DNA of 64,000 nucleotides from Acetatifactor aquisgranensis (GCF_943193215.1 NZ_CALPDH010000009.1:1-64000); one strand, 5' to 3'; counted from the first letter of the stretch, positions 43,212 through 51,936 are shown. The notes: generated by a model from the letters alone, not told the origin. Translations and numbers: made by a program.

Positions 43212-44183
43212 TCACCTCAGGTAACGATTTGTCCAATTCCTCAGATACAGGATGACAGGTACCATGGAAAGTGGAATCAGCAGAACCGAAACAGTTAAGG
43301 CATAAAGCACATCCAGGCGGCTGTATCGGCTCTTCAATGACAATATGGCGGCTGCGCTCCCGAGCAGGTAACACGGGCTGCATGTAAGCATAAAATCCCC
43401 CAGGAGATCCAGCAGTATATGGAGATCCGATACTCCGCACAGCCTCTTCACGGACAGAGGATATTTTTGACTTTCCAGCCAATATGATATGCTGATTATA
43501 GCACAGATTAAAAGGCACAATAGCACTGAAACAAATACGGCTAAACCAGTATTGCGCTCTTTGTACATGGCTCTGACTCCCACTTTTTCGATTTCCGTTT
43601 CGCTTATGATGCTGCCAAGAGCGTCATCCTGCAGGAGACTTCTGCTTTCCCGCCCACCGTCTAATACATAAAAGCCATCTGACTGGAAAACATCCAGCAT
43701 GGCATCCAGATTGATCCACAGATAATTGTCCAGCAGGCTGGGAGATTCGGTGCCAAGGATTCCGATTACTTCATAAAGCTCGTCTTGCACCGCGTAATAA
43801 GTCCTGCCATCGATGGTCTGGCAGTCATCCCTGCGGTTGCGTCCGATCAGAGCGACTTTTTTGCCAGCAAAAAAGTCTGAACTCTGAAAGCTCCTCCCCC
43901 ATATGACGGGAAACGCGCCTCTGCTGTCCTTTATGTATACGCCGCGGCAGTATCTGTCTATCTCGCCATACAGGATGCTGCCTTTTTTCATATGTTCCAT
44001 TATATATTCGATGTCGGCCCTGTCAGAGCCCGCTGCCCAGAATGCAGCCGCGTGATTGCTGTAGAATTCCCGGCTGATTCTTATGTTCAGGTCCATATCG
44101 GAAATGACGTGGAGGATGACAGGAACGGTAAAACCAATCATCATGAATATGGCTGCCAGCAAGGCTTTTCGGATTTTTGGCAT
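43212..44183 (-). CDS. MacB/FtsX-like permease subunit, first gene
   Basis: The 323-residue protein has an N-terminal helix, an extracytoplasmic domain (residues 30-205, with VIWGRSFQSSDFFAGKKVALIGR as in MacB cores) and three or four C-terminal helices (GLAVFVSVLLCLLICAIISI onward). It forms an operon with the second permease and the ATPase. Two different half-size permeases suggest a heterodimer. AAAGGGAGC precedes ATG. A broken secreted-peptide frame lies just upstream. Confidence 0.82.
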   Translation of the reverse strand: MPKIRKALLAAIFMMIGFTVPVILHVISDMDLNIRISREFYSNHAAAFWAAGSDRADIEYIMEHMKKGSILYGEIDRYCRGVYIKDSRGAFPVIWGRSFQSSDFFAGKKVALIGRNRRDDCQTIDGRTYYAVQDELYEVIGILGTESPSLLDNYLWINLDAMLDVFQSDGFYVLDGGRESRSLLQDDALGSIISETEIEKVGVRAMYKERNTGLAVFVSVLLCLLICAIISISYWLESQKYPLSVKRLCGVSDLHILLDLLGDFMLTCSPCYLLGSAAAILSLKSRYSRLDVLYALTVSVLLIPLSMVPVILYLRNWTNRYLR

Positions 44184-44213
44184 ACTGCATGCTCCCTTTG
44201 CTTATTAGACAAT

Positions 44214-44481
44214 TCAAAGCAGGAAGAATTTGGCATTCCTGCTCTGAAATTGCGTTGGTGTACAGATTGTTGGAGACTTGGATTTATGGTTATCTGGGTC
44301 GTTGCAGGTGTGGTTATATCCTATTTTTGCGCCGGTTTTATGATATACATTCTTGCCATTTTTTGTCACGGTTGTCCAAGCTTCGGCAGCCACTTCGCTG
44401 GGCTTGTACGGATGTTGGGGTCTCTTCAGCCGCAAAAGCAGTAAAAGCGGAAGATAACGACAGCGGAGCACGGGCCGAGAC
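44214..44481 (-). pseudogene. Decayed secreted-peptide gene upstream of the exporter
   Basis: Read on the minus strand, 44481-44338 encodes the end of a signal peptide and a processing site (LSLSSAFTAFAAEETPTSVQ). Continuity then shifts to another frame, which reads EVAAEAWTTVTKNGKNVYHK, then KIGYNHTCNDPD, and runs on to 44214. An in-frame stop precedes the signal part. Small secreted peptides encoded beside FtsX-type exporters are often bacteriocin-like, but no family match is claimed. Confidence 0.4.
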
Positions 44482-44595
44482 TTAGCTGCTCCAGGGTCAC
44501 GTTTCTGCCTGTGCGCATTCCTGTGAGGAAATTGTGGAAGTGTATTTTGTCCCTGCTGTACCCTGCATTCCTTTCTGATATGGCCATACAGGAAG

Positions 44596-45180
44596 TCAGA
44601 CAAGCTGTTTTCCATATTTTGCCAGGCAGTCCTTCGCTTCTTCTAAGGACAGGCCTATCTTTTCCCGGAGCCTCTTTAAAATGGTCTCGTCGTCCTGTCC
44701 GTCATCCTGCCCCAGTTCGACAATCATCTTTGCCTGCCCCTGCTGCATGCCCTGCTGCACGCCCTGCTGCATGCCCTGCTGCATGCCGCGGCGTATCCAT
44801 TTCTCGGACTCTGTCTCAATTATAGTTCCTCCCATTACATTCACCAGCCTTTCTTCGTTCTTGTTCCCATTGGCAATATGTGTGATGATAGTATTCACAA
44901 AACCCATCAGATCTATCATTTCCGCATCGGACAGTTCGGCCGTCCCGCGGAGGCGCAGCAGCGCGTCCTTAAAATAGGTCAAATCCTCTATGGCACGGTC
45001 CACGTTCCCTTCCGATGTGATGTCCTTTTCATATCTGGCGATATAGAAAGGGATGTAGGGAAAAAGCCTCTTTTCGACAATGTATTCTCTGGTAAGGTTC
45101 TCCAGAATCACGTTTTCGGATTCATAATCAACAGTCTCCCTGATACCATTATAATGCGGCGTATCGGTTCTGGCAACCAT
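44596..45180 (-). pseudogene. N-terminally truncated Rpn-family nuclease/transposase-like protein
   Basis: The frame encodes the C-terminal part of a 'recombination-promoting nuclease' (Rpn/PD-(D/E)XK) protein: TREYIVEKRLFPYIPFYIARYEKDI, then the helical tail with GMQQ repeats and a final ETILKRLREKIGLSLEEAKD block. The N-terminal nuclease core of about 140 residues is absent. Coding-like sequence continues upstream of ATG 45180 for about 30 codons, then meets a stop. The GMQQ segment is a 12-bp tandem repeat (about 44738-44792). Confidence 0.72.
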
Positions 45181-45348
45181 TTCCGCCGCGAATATCTGCC
45201 AATGGGGCCTTGTGAAACTACTGGTTTCTAAAAAAGGAATGTTTATCCTTTGACTCCGGGAGCGGCGCAGGGTAGACTAATCATGGAAATACTGATAGAG
45301 TCACAGGATGCCGCAGGCATCAGCCGGGCATGCCGGAAAGGGGTTCAC

Positions 45349-46296
45349 ATGGATTCATTAAAGTATCATGAAGTTGCAGTGGGGGCGAGGATATATTCTC
45401 TGCGCATGGCGAAGGGAATGACACAGGAACAGCTGGCGGAGGTGCTGAGCGTCACTCCGGCGGCGGTCTCCAAATGGGAGAGGGATCTGGCCGTTCCGAG
45501 CATTGAGCTGCTGTGGGCGCTGGCCGATTTCTTTGAGTGCGATATCGATGACCTGGTGGGGAGAAAGGACGCGCGGATAGAGGCCGTGGGGGCATATGAT
45601 GCGGAAAAGCTGCGTCTGTCCGTGACAGGGGAGGATTTGCTCAAATGCGGTGAAATCAGCAGGCAGAAAGGCTTTCCTGCCATGCAGGCCGCAATCCCCG
45701 GGCTAAAAAGCGAAAGCGCTTTTCTGGCATTTTCCATTCCGTACATGATGTACCTCACCATGAAGCAGACGGAGCCGGAGCAGGCTTTTGGATTTCTGGA
45801 AAACTACGCGGAGGCGCTTCCGGAGGCAGAGCGGAGGGAAGGGCACATGATAGCGGCGGCATTGAAGATGATTTTCGCCGGAGGAAAGCAGGAAGAGTTA
45901 AGCGAGCTGATCGCATCCTATATCGGGATGGAGTACAGGCAAAAGGGAGGGCATATGGGAGAGATTCTGAACCGCACCAGACAGGAAATCATCGATTCCT
46001 ATAAGGATAAGGAAATGTATTCAGACGCAACCGATCTCCTGGAGGAGGCTGCGGACCTGGGGGATTTTGAGATACAGACCATGCTGCGGAATATGGACGA
46101 GGCCACGTTGACGGCTGCGCTGGCCGGAGCGTCCGGCAGGGTGGCGGTGCGCTTTTTGTCGAATCTGGCGGACCGGGTCCTGTACTTTATCCATGAGGAT
46201 GTGGAGCGCTGGAGCGGAACCGAGGAAGAGGTTCTGGCAGCCCAGAGGAAAGTGCTGGAGATTGGAAGCTTTTGCATGAAGCACAGCCAGTCCTGA
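45349..46296 (+). CDS. XRE-family regulator with FliG-C-like domain
   Basis: The 315-residue protein has an N-terminal Cro/CI helix-turn-helix (residues 8-65, KGMTQEQLAEVLSVTPAAVSKWER). It then has a helical middle (about 85-215). The C-terminal segment (about 235-310: QTMLRNMDEATLTAALAGAS, then SNLADRVLYFIHEDVERW, then AAQRKVLEIG) resembles the C-terminal domain of the flagellar switch protein FliG. No flagellar genes are nearby, so the domain probably serves as a dimerisation or sensing module. ATG 45349 has GGAAAGGGG upstream; the longer frame has none. Confidence 0.85.
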   Translation: MDSLKYHEVAVGARIYSLRMAKGMTQEQLAEVLSVTPAAVSKWERDLAVPSIELLWALADFFECDIDDLVGRKDARIEAVGAYDAEKLRLSVTGEDLLKCGEISRQKGFPAMQAAIPGLKSESAFLAFSIPYMMYLTMKQTEPEQAFGFLENYAEALPEAERREGHMIAAALKMIFAGGKQEELSELIASYIGMEYRQKGGHMGEILNRTRQEIIDSYKDKEMYSDATDLLEEAADLGDFEIQTMLRNMDEATLTAALAGASGRVAVRFLSNLADRVLYFIHEDVERWSGTEEEVLAAQRKVLEIGSFCMKHSQS

Positions 46297-46424
46297 CAAG
46301 TCCTCCGAAAACTGCAGAAAGCTTTCTCAGGAAAGCCTTATGTATGCCGCCGGGAGCTGGCGTTCCCGGCGGTTTCTTCCGTCCGGGATTGCGGGATTGT
46401 CTGTTTGGGTATTGCTATTAAATG

Positions 46425-46530
46425 CAGGCGTATAGTATAATTGATACTATATATGTTGAACCATCGCGGTATAGTTTCATGGCAAGTGAAATCGTTAAAC
46501 AGTATAAATTCTGACGTTATGTAGTATGGG
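46425..46530. repeat. Dispersed inverted-repeat element, copy 4 (degenerate left end)
   Basis: The right part GGCAAGTGAAATCGTTAAAC, then AGTATAAATTCTGACGTTAT, matches copies 1 and 2, ending in the arm ACGTTATGTAGTAT (46514-46527). The left arm is replaced by a short palindrome TAGTATAATTGATACTA. It lies just before the Rrf2-family gene. Confidence 0.7.
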
Positions 46531-46574
46531 CAGATGGAAGAAATCTGTGTGGCAGAGGGAATAGCGCAATTATT

Positions 46575-46997
46575 ATGAAGATTTCGACAAAAGGCAGATA
46601 CGCGGTGCGCATCATGCTGGAACTGGCCCGGCATGATGGGGGAGAATGCGTCAAAGTAAAGGAAATCGCCGCCAGACAGGGGATTTCCGGGAAATATCTG
46701 GAACAGATTATCGCCGTGCTGAACAAGGCAGGCTTCGTGCAGAGCGTCCGCGGCGCCCGGGGAGGCTACCGGCTGGCCAGGCCCCCCGGGGACTATACAG
46801 TGGGAATGATTCTGCGTCTGACAGAAGGGTCTATGGCTCCGGTCTCCTGCCTGGAGGAGGGCGGGGAGGCCTGTGAGCGCTGCGATACCTGCGAGACAGT
46901 GGGAGTCTGGCGGGATGTGCAGACAGCCGTGAATCAGGTGATAGACGGCGTGACGCTGGCCGATTTGCTGGAGCGCGGGCAGAAAAAGGGCTTTTGA
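46575..46997 (+). CDS. Rrf2-family transcriptional regulator
   Basis: This 140-residue winged-helix protein is of the IscR/CymR/NsrR family: MKISTKGRYAVRIMLELARH, KEIAARQGISGKYLEQIIAVL, RGARGGYRLARPPGDYTVG. Three Cys in the C-terminal loop (SCLEEGGEACERCDTCETVGVW) are spaced as in Fe-S-binding members, so an Fe-S or redox sensor is plausible. No iscS or cysteine genes are adjacent. The ribosome site is weak (GAGGGAA at long spacing). Copy 4 of the dispersed repeat forms part of its upstream region. Confidence 0.92.
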   Translation: MKISTKGRYAVRIMLELARHDGGECVKVKEIAARQGISGKYLEQIIAVLNKAGFVQSVRGARGGYRLARPPGDYTVGMILRLTEGSMAPVSCLEEGGEACERCDTCETVGVWRDVQTAVNQVIDGVTLADLLERGQKKGF

Positions 46998-47037
46998 GGG
47001 CAGGCCCTAAGATGTATGTTTGTGAAAGGAGGCCGCT

Positions 47038-48021
47038 ATGCGGGGATTGTATACAGAGAAAGTCGTTTCCGGAAAGATTCCGTTCGGGCAGTTGGTGGGA
47101 GAAATTCTATATTGTGATAACAGGGATATTATCCCGGAGGACATGACGCGGGAGGGCATAACACCGGGGGACATTTCCGCGGAGCAGTTCTGCGATGACG
47201 GAGAGGGCGAAGTCAACCGTTACAACGTATATAAAATAACGGCAGGAGACAAATATTATGTGCTGAAAAAGTCTGATGAAGCAGAAATCCGTATATATGA
47301 ACATTTCCTGAACGGCCAGGGTCTCCCGGCTCCGGCTTATTTCGGAAGTACGAAATGGAACGGAAAGCAGTGGATTCTGATTGAATATGTGGAGGGGACA
47401 GATCTGCGGGACTATACGCCGGACATGGCGATTGCCTGTGCCGAAAGCATCAGCAGGATTGCCAACCGCTACTGGCAGGAAGACGAGGCGGAGTTTGCCC
47501 GGAAGAAACAGGATGACCGCTTTGAGCGCTACTGGAAGCGGATCAATAAGAGGGCGGAATGCCTGAAAGAAGAGCCGCTGTTAAGGGAGGCCTACGACTG
47601 TTTCCTGAGGCGGCAGCTGACCTGCCCCAGGACGCTTTCCAATGGGGATTTCCTGCAGTTCAACGCTATTTTCTGGGACAAAAAGGTGACGCTGGTAGAC
47701 TGGGCTTTCGGCGGCATCATGCCCTATTCGCTGGACATCGCAAGGATGATTGCCCACGGCACCGAGAACAGGCGCACCTTTCCCTTTTATATGACAGAAG
47801 CGCATAAGGGCCTGTTCGTGCGCAGGACCTATGAACTGCTGGAGCGCAGGCCCTCCTATGAGCGGTATCTGGCGGATATCCGGCTGGCGGTGCTCAACGA
47901 ATATATCGAATTCATCGAAAGCGATCTGCCAGACAGCTCTCAGGCAAGGGATGAGGTATTCGATTACTACAGTTCCGGGGCCCTGAAGCTGGCGGAGGAG
48001 ATTCTGCGGGAAGAGGGATGA
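47038..48021 (+). CDS. Aminoglycoside phosphotransferase (APH)-fold kinase-like protein
   Basis: The 327-residue protein has the APH/choline-kinase fold. The nucleotide-binding strand has YYVLKKSDEAEIRIYEHF, the hinge WILIEYVEGTDLRDY, the catalytic loop TLSNGDFLQFNAIFWDKK and the metal Asp VDWAFGG. The usual HGD of the catalytic loop is NGD here, but the Asp and downstream Asn remain, so activity is possible. Substrate is unknown. AAAGGAGG precedes ATG. It lies 15 bp before a metallophosphoesterase, so a kinase/phosphatase pair acting on one substrate is an attractive guess. Confidence 0.82.
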   Translation: MRGLYTEKVVSGKIPFGQLVGEILYCDNRDIIPEDMTREGITPGDISAEQFCDDGEGEVNRYNVYKITAGDKYYVLKKSDEAEIRIYEHFLNGQGLPAPAYFGSTKWNGKQWILIEYVEGTDLRDYTPDMAIACAESISRIANRYWQEDEAEFARKKQDDRFERYWKRINKRAECLKEEPLLREAYDCFLRRQLTCPRTLSNGDFLQFNAIFWDKKVTLVDWAFGGIMPYSLDIARMIAHGTENRRTFPFYMTEAHKGLFVRRTYELLERRPSYERYLADIRLAVLNEYIEFIESDLPDSSQARDEVFDYYSSGALKLAEEILREEG

Positions 48022-48036
48022 CAAAAGGAGGCTGGG

Positions 48037-48891
48037 ATGAAGAGACTGGCGCTGATCAGCGATGTTCATGGGAATTACAAGGCGTTGGAGGCCTTTCTGG
48101 AATATATTGAAGAGCATCCGGTGGATGGCATCATCTGCCTGGGCGACTATGTGACGGACAGCCCTTATCCGGAGCGGACCATGGAACTCCTGCATAGGAT
48201 GAGGGAAACCCGTGACTGCTGTATGCTCCGGGGGAACAGGGAGGATTATCTGCTGGACAATGTGGGAAACAGGGAGGGCTGGAAGCCGTCTTCCGCCAAC
48301 GGCACGCTTTATTATACCCTGCAGCACATGCGTCCGGAGGATTTGGCTTTTTTTGCTTCGCTTCCTACAGAGCGGGAGCTGAGAATCGAGGGATGCCCTG
48401 CCCTGTACCTCTGCCACGGCACTCCCGGCAGGGTGCGGGGGAATGTCCACGAGGAGGCAGGGCTGAAAGAGAAAGTCATGGAGGCGCTGGATTATCCTTA
48501 TCTGCTGGGAGGCCACAGTCACCATCAGGAAATCGACAGGATGTACGGGAAGACCTATATCAATCCCGGTTCCCTGGGCTTTGCCGTGGACAATGTGGGA
48601 CGGCGCGCCCAGTTTGCGATACTGACAGGGGTGTCAGAAAAATGGGAGGCGGAATTCCTGTCCATTTCCTACGATGTGGACGAGTATCTGCGGGACTTTA
48701 CGGAGAGCGGTGTGGACGAAATCGGCATGACACTGAACAAGGCAATCAAAAAGAGCCTGGTGACAGGCGTCAATTATTTCTACCGCTGCATCCTTGCCAT
48801 GGAGGCCAGAGCGAAAGAAATGGGGCTGGACTCCATGACGGAGGCGCCGGAATCAGAGTGGGAGAAGACAGGGGAGCGGTTTGGATTGTAG
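48037..48891 (+). CDS. Calcineurin-like metallophosphoesterase
   Basis: The 284-residue protein has the metal-binding blocks of the YfcE/MJ0936-like group: ALISDVHGNYKALEAF, ICLGDYVTDSP, MLRGNRED (in place of GNHD), LYLCHGTPG, LLGGHSHHQEI and INPGSLGF. It probably hydrolyses small phosphodiesters or monoesters in the cytoplasm. The last 90 residues extend beyond the usual YfcE length. AGGAGG precedes ATG. It is co-transcribed with the APH-fold gene 15 bp upstream. Confidence 0.92.
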   Translation: MKRLALISDVHGNYKALEAFLEYIEEHPVDGIICLGDYVTDSPYPERTMELLHRMRETRDCCMLRGNREDYLLDNVGNREGWKPSSANGTLYYTLQHMRPEDLAFFASLPTERELRIEGCPALYLCHGTPGRVRGNVHEEAGLKEKVMEALDYPYLLGGHSHHQEIDRMYGKTYINPGSLGFAVDNVGRRAQFAILTGVSEKWEAEFLSISYDVDEYLRDFTESGVDEIGMTLNKAIKKSLVTGVNYFYRCILAMEARAKEMGLDSMTEAPESEWEKTGERFGL

Positions 48892-48911
48892 GCCGGAATG
48901 CCATTGACTTG

Positions 48912-49088
48912 ATGGTGACAATGGTGGCGGATGAGCTTGCGGAGGGAATGCATCTAAGTCCGACAGATTTGCTGCCCCGGTTCGTCGCGTCCCGGACAGG
49001 CAAGCTGCTGTACGATGAGATCTCTAAGCTGCGGCGGAGCGGGCCGTCCGATATTGCCGATATGTGTGAGGCTGAAATACAGGCTTGA
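48912..49088 (+). CDS. Small hypothetical protein (58 aa)
   Basis: The frame from ATG 48912 gives 58 residues: MVTMVADELAEGMHLSPTDL, then FVASRTGKLLYDE, a GPSDIADMCEAEI end. This resembles short hypothetical proteins common in Lachnospiraceae with the pattern '...SP..(A/L)L..F..S.TG..L(F/Y)DE...GPS.I...'. The ribosome site is weak, but the gene fits exactly between the phosphoesterase and the radical SAM gene. Function unknown. Confidence 0.5.
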   Translation: MVTMVADELAEGMHLSPTDLLPRFVASRTGKLLYDEISKLRRSGPSDIADMCEAEIQA

Positions 49089-49126
49089 TTATCGGATTCA
49101 CAAAAGCAGGATTTGGAGGGACAGCC

Positions 49127-51130
49127 TTGGACTTTACATTTTTACTGACAGCGATAAACGCGAAATATATCCATTCCAACCCCGCCGTATACAGCCTGCG
49201 GGCCTGCGCGGGAGAAGAACTGCGGCGGCATGTGGAGCTGACGGAGTATACCATCAATCAGCCTATGCACCAGATTCTTGCGGACATCTATGCCAGGAAG
49301 CCGGACGCGATCGGCTTTTCCTGCTATATCTGGAACTGGAGGCTGGTGCAGGAGTTGCTGGGGGAGATTCCCAAGCTGCTGCCGGATACGCGAATCTGGC
49401 TGGGGGGCCCGGAAGTATCATATGACGCTGATGTCATATTGCGCCGGTATCCCCGGCTGTCCGGCATCATGGTGGGGGAGGGAGAGGCCACTTTCCGGGA
49501 GCTGCTGGCTTACTACGTGAATCGGCCGGATTGCGCAGACGCAGGCTTTGCAGCGCAGGAAAGTCCGGGCAGAAGCGCGTGCGGAGCATGTGAAGCCGGG
49601 GGGACGCCCGCAAAGATTCAGAGTCGGGAGACGAAAGTGGAGAGACTGCAGTCGGAAAAAGACCTGCCGGAGGGCGCTTTGCCGGAAAGGAATTTGCAGG
49701 AGGAAGCGGAAGATTTACAGAAAATTCCGGGCCTGTGCCTGCCTGCAGGCTACACTCCGTACCGCGCCCCGACAGACATGGACAGCATCCCGTTCCTCTA
49801 CGACGACCTGACCCCTTTCGAGAACAGGATCCTCTATTACGAGACCAGCCGGGGCTGCCCGTACCGCTGCAGCTACTGCCTGTCTTCCATAGAAAAGAGG
49901 GTGCGCCTGCGGGATATCAGTATCATTGAGAAGGAGCTTCAGTTTTTCCTGGATAACAATGTCAAACAGGTAAAGTTCATCGACAGGACTTTCAACTGCA
50001 ATCATAAGCACGCCATGGCCATTTGGGAATATCTGCGAAAACATGACAATGGTGTCACAAACTTCCATTTTGAGATTTCGGCGGATATCTTACGGGAAGA
50101 GGAAATCGCGCTGCTGAACAGTCTCCGCCCGGGGCTGGCCCAGCTGGAAATCGGCGTCCAGTCGGTGAATCCGGAGACCTTAAAGGCAGTCCGGCGCGCG
50201 ATGGACGTGGAGCGGCTGGAGCGGGCAGTGGCCGCCATCCGCCGGAGCAATAATGTCCATCTGCATCTGGACCTGATTGCCGGGCTCCCTTATGAGGATT
50301 ATGAAAGCTTCGGGAAGTCTTTCGACCGGGTCTGTGGGATGAAGCCACAGCAGCTGCAGCTGGGCTTCCTGAAAGTCCTGAAAGGCTCTGAAATGTGGGA
50401 GCGGGCCGAAGAGTACGGCATCACTTACCTGGAGCGGCCCCCATACGAGGTGATGTGCACGAAATGGCTGTCTTATGAGGATGTGCTGCGGCTGAAAGGA
50501 ATCGAAGAGATGGTGGAGCTGTACTATAACAGCTGCCAGTTCACCCATACCTTGCCTTTCCTGGAGAAAGCGTTCCCCGGCCCCTTTGCCATGTATGAGG
50601 CGCTGGCGGACTTCTACAGAAAAAAAGGCTATTTCACGGCCAGCCCGGCCAGGGGTTATCGGTACCATGTGCTGTTAGACTTTGCGGCGGAATATGACGG
50701 TGGACGGCTGGAGGCTTACAGAGAGCTCCTCACCTATGACATCTATCTGAGGGAAAATGTGAAGAGCAGGCCGGATTTCGCCCCGGACATAAATGACTGC
50801 AAAGATAAAGCCAAAACGTTTTACCAAAAAGAAGAAAGGGAGCGGAAATATCTTCCTGATTATGAGGGATACGACTGGAAACAGCTCAGTAAGATGACCC
50901 ATCTGGAGCCTTTCACCCGGCCGGTATGGGACATCGGGAAAATGACGGAGAGCTACGGCGGGGAGGATTCCGGGGCCGCGAAGCAGAGGGCGGAGCGGCA
51001 GGGAAATCCAGGCGGGAATATCGCAGTCTGCGGATTTGCCCTCTTCGACTACCGGAGGCGAAATCCCCTGACCTGCGAGGCGGCAGCGCATATAGTGAAT
51101 CTGCAGGAAACAGAAGATGATTTGCCATAG
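49127..51130 (+). CDS. B12-binding domain radical SAM protein (DUF4080 type)
   Basis: The 667-residue protein has an N-terminal cobalamin-binding-like Rossmann domain (residues 1-130, DAIGFSCYIWNW and IWLGGPEVSYDA). The radical SAM core has Cys triad CPYRCSYC (YETSRGCPYRCSYCLSS) and GLPYEDYESF. A C-terminal DUF4080 domain ends in CGFALFDYRRRNPL. It probably carries out a radical methylation or rearrangement; the substrate is unknown. The start TTG 49127 lies six bases after GGAGGG. About 65 low-complexity Glu/Arg/Gly residues (about 140-205) sit between the B12 and SAM domains and look like an added linker. Confidence 0.9.
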   Translation: MDFTFLLTAINAKYIHSNPAVYSLRACAGEELRRHVELTEYTINQPMHQILADIYARKPDAIGFSCYIWNWRLVQELLGEIPKLLPDTRIWLGGPEVSYDADVILRRYPRLSGIMVGEGEATFRELLAYYVNRPDCADAGFAAQESPGRSACGACEAGGTPAKIQSRETKVERLQSEKDLPEGALPERNLQEEAEDLQKIPGLCLPAGYTPYRAPTDMDSIPFLYDDLTPFENRILYYETSRGCPYRCSYCLSSIEKRVRLRDISIIEKELQFFLDNNVKQVKFIDRTFNCNHKHAMAIWEYLRKHDNGVTNFHFEISADILREEEIALLNSLRPGLAQLEIGVQSVNPETLKAVRRAMDVERLERAVAAIRRSNNVHLHLDLIAGLPYEDYESFGKSFDRVCGMKPQQLQLGFLKVLKGSEMWERAEEYGITYLERPPYEVMCTKWLSYEDVLRLKGIEEMVELYYNSCQFTHTLPFLEKAFPGPFAMYEALADFYRKKGYFTASPARGYRYHVLLDFAAEYDGGRLEAYRELLTYDIYLRENVKSRPDFAPDINDCKDKAKTFYQKEERERKYLPDYEGYDWKQLSKMTHLEPFTRPVWDIGKMTESYGGEDSGAAKQRAERQGNPGGNIAVCGFALFDYRRRNPLTCEAAAHIVNLQETEDDLP

Positions 51131-51192
51131 GTTCTGATTGGAGCGTTGTCCGCATAAAATAGTCCAAGGGCGGCCCGTCCGGGACTTCCGCG

Positions 51193-51822
51193 TCAATACA
51201 ACACACCGACGATGGAATCCAGGCTCTGCTTCAGATGGCGCAGGATAGCGCCCTTATTGGAAGACCGCAGGCCCTGCGCGGTGTTCATCATCTGCTCGAT
51301 TTTATCTCCCCTGCCCCTGGCGGCCCAGTAATCCGCCAGCTGATAATAAGTGCGGCTGATGTCCGTATTGGTGCTGACGGCGAACTCCATGATGACTACG
51401 GCGTCGTCTGCATATCCGGCCTCTGTCAGCGCATCCGCCCATTTCTGCAGGGTGCGGGCCAGCAGCGTATAGTTCTGATCGTATTCGGACAGCTCCGTGA
51501 TGTTGGCGGCGCCGTACTCCAGCTTCAGATCCGTGTTGGTCCAGCCGGTGAGGTTGACGATTTTCCGGGAAGTGAGAGACTCTATGACGTCAATGCACTC
51601 CAGCACCTCCGCGCTGTCGTTCAGCAGATGGGTGGGAAATCTCTCCAGGGGAATCTTGATATACGGCAGGCCGTCGAGGGGTTTGCGGCGGACAGAGTTC
51701 GCCTCCGCCTCCCGGGCCCAGAAATCCTTTTCGTCGCGCTTTCTCTTTCTCGCCTGTTTTTTGATATTGTAAGAAACAAGCAGGCAAAAGGTAATAAAAC
51801 TTGCCAAAAATCCGATATTCAT
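51193..51822 (-). CDS. Membrane-anchored helical (TPR-like) protein, unknown function
   Basis: The 209-residue protein has a short N-terminal membrane helix (GFLASFITFCLLVSYNI) and a very basic/charged linker (KKQARKRKRDEKDFW). A soluble helical domain follows, with TPR-like pairs (LLARTLQKWADALTEAGYAD; DISRTYYQLADYWAARGRGD). Conserved Pro-Leu-Gly and GWTNTDLKLEYGAANI segments mark a lineage-specific family without known role. No clear ribosome site was identified. It is convergent with the radical SAM gene. Confidence 0.75.
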   Translation of the reverse strand: MNIGFLASFITFCLLVSYNIKKQARKRKRDEKDFWAREAEANSVRRKPLDGLPYIKIPLERFPTHLLNDSAEVLECIDVIESLTSRKIVNLTGWTNTDLKLEYGAANITELSEYDQNYTLLARTLQKWADALTEAGYADDAVVIMEFAVSTNTDISRTYYQLADYWAARGRGDKIEQMMNTAQGLRSSNKGAILRHLKQSLDSIVGVLY

Positions 51823-51936
51823 ATATAATATCCTTTCGTAAGGAATTATTCAAAAATGACCGGAACAATTCCTGATAGTATTCGCCTGAGGGTGCCTGCG
51901 GGGCGCAGGCTGTTCCCGGGCAGTTAGGAGTATGTC

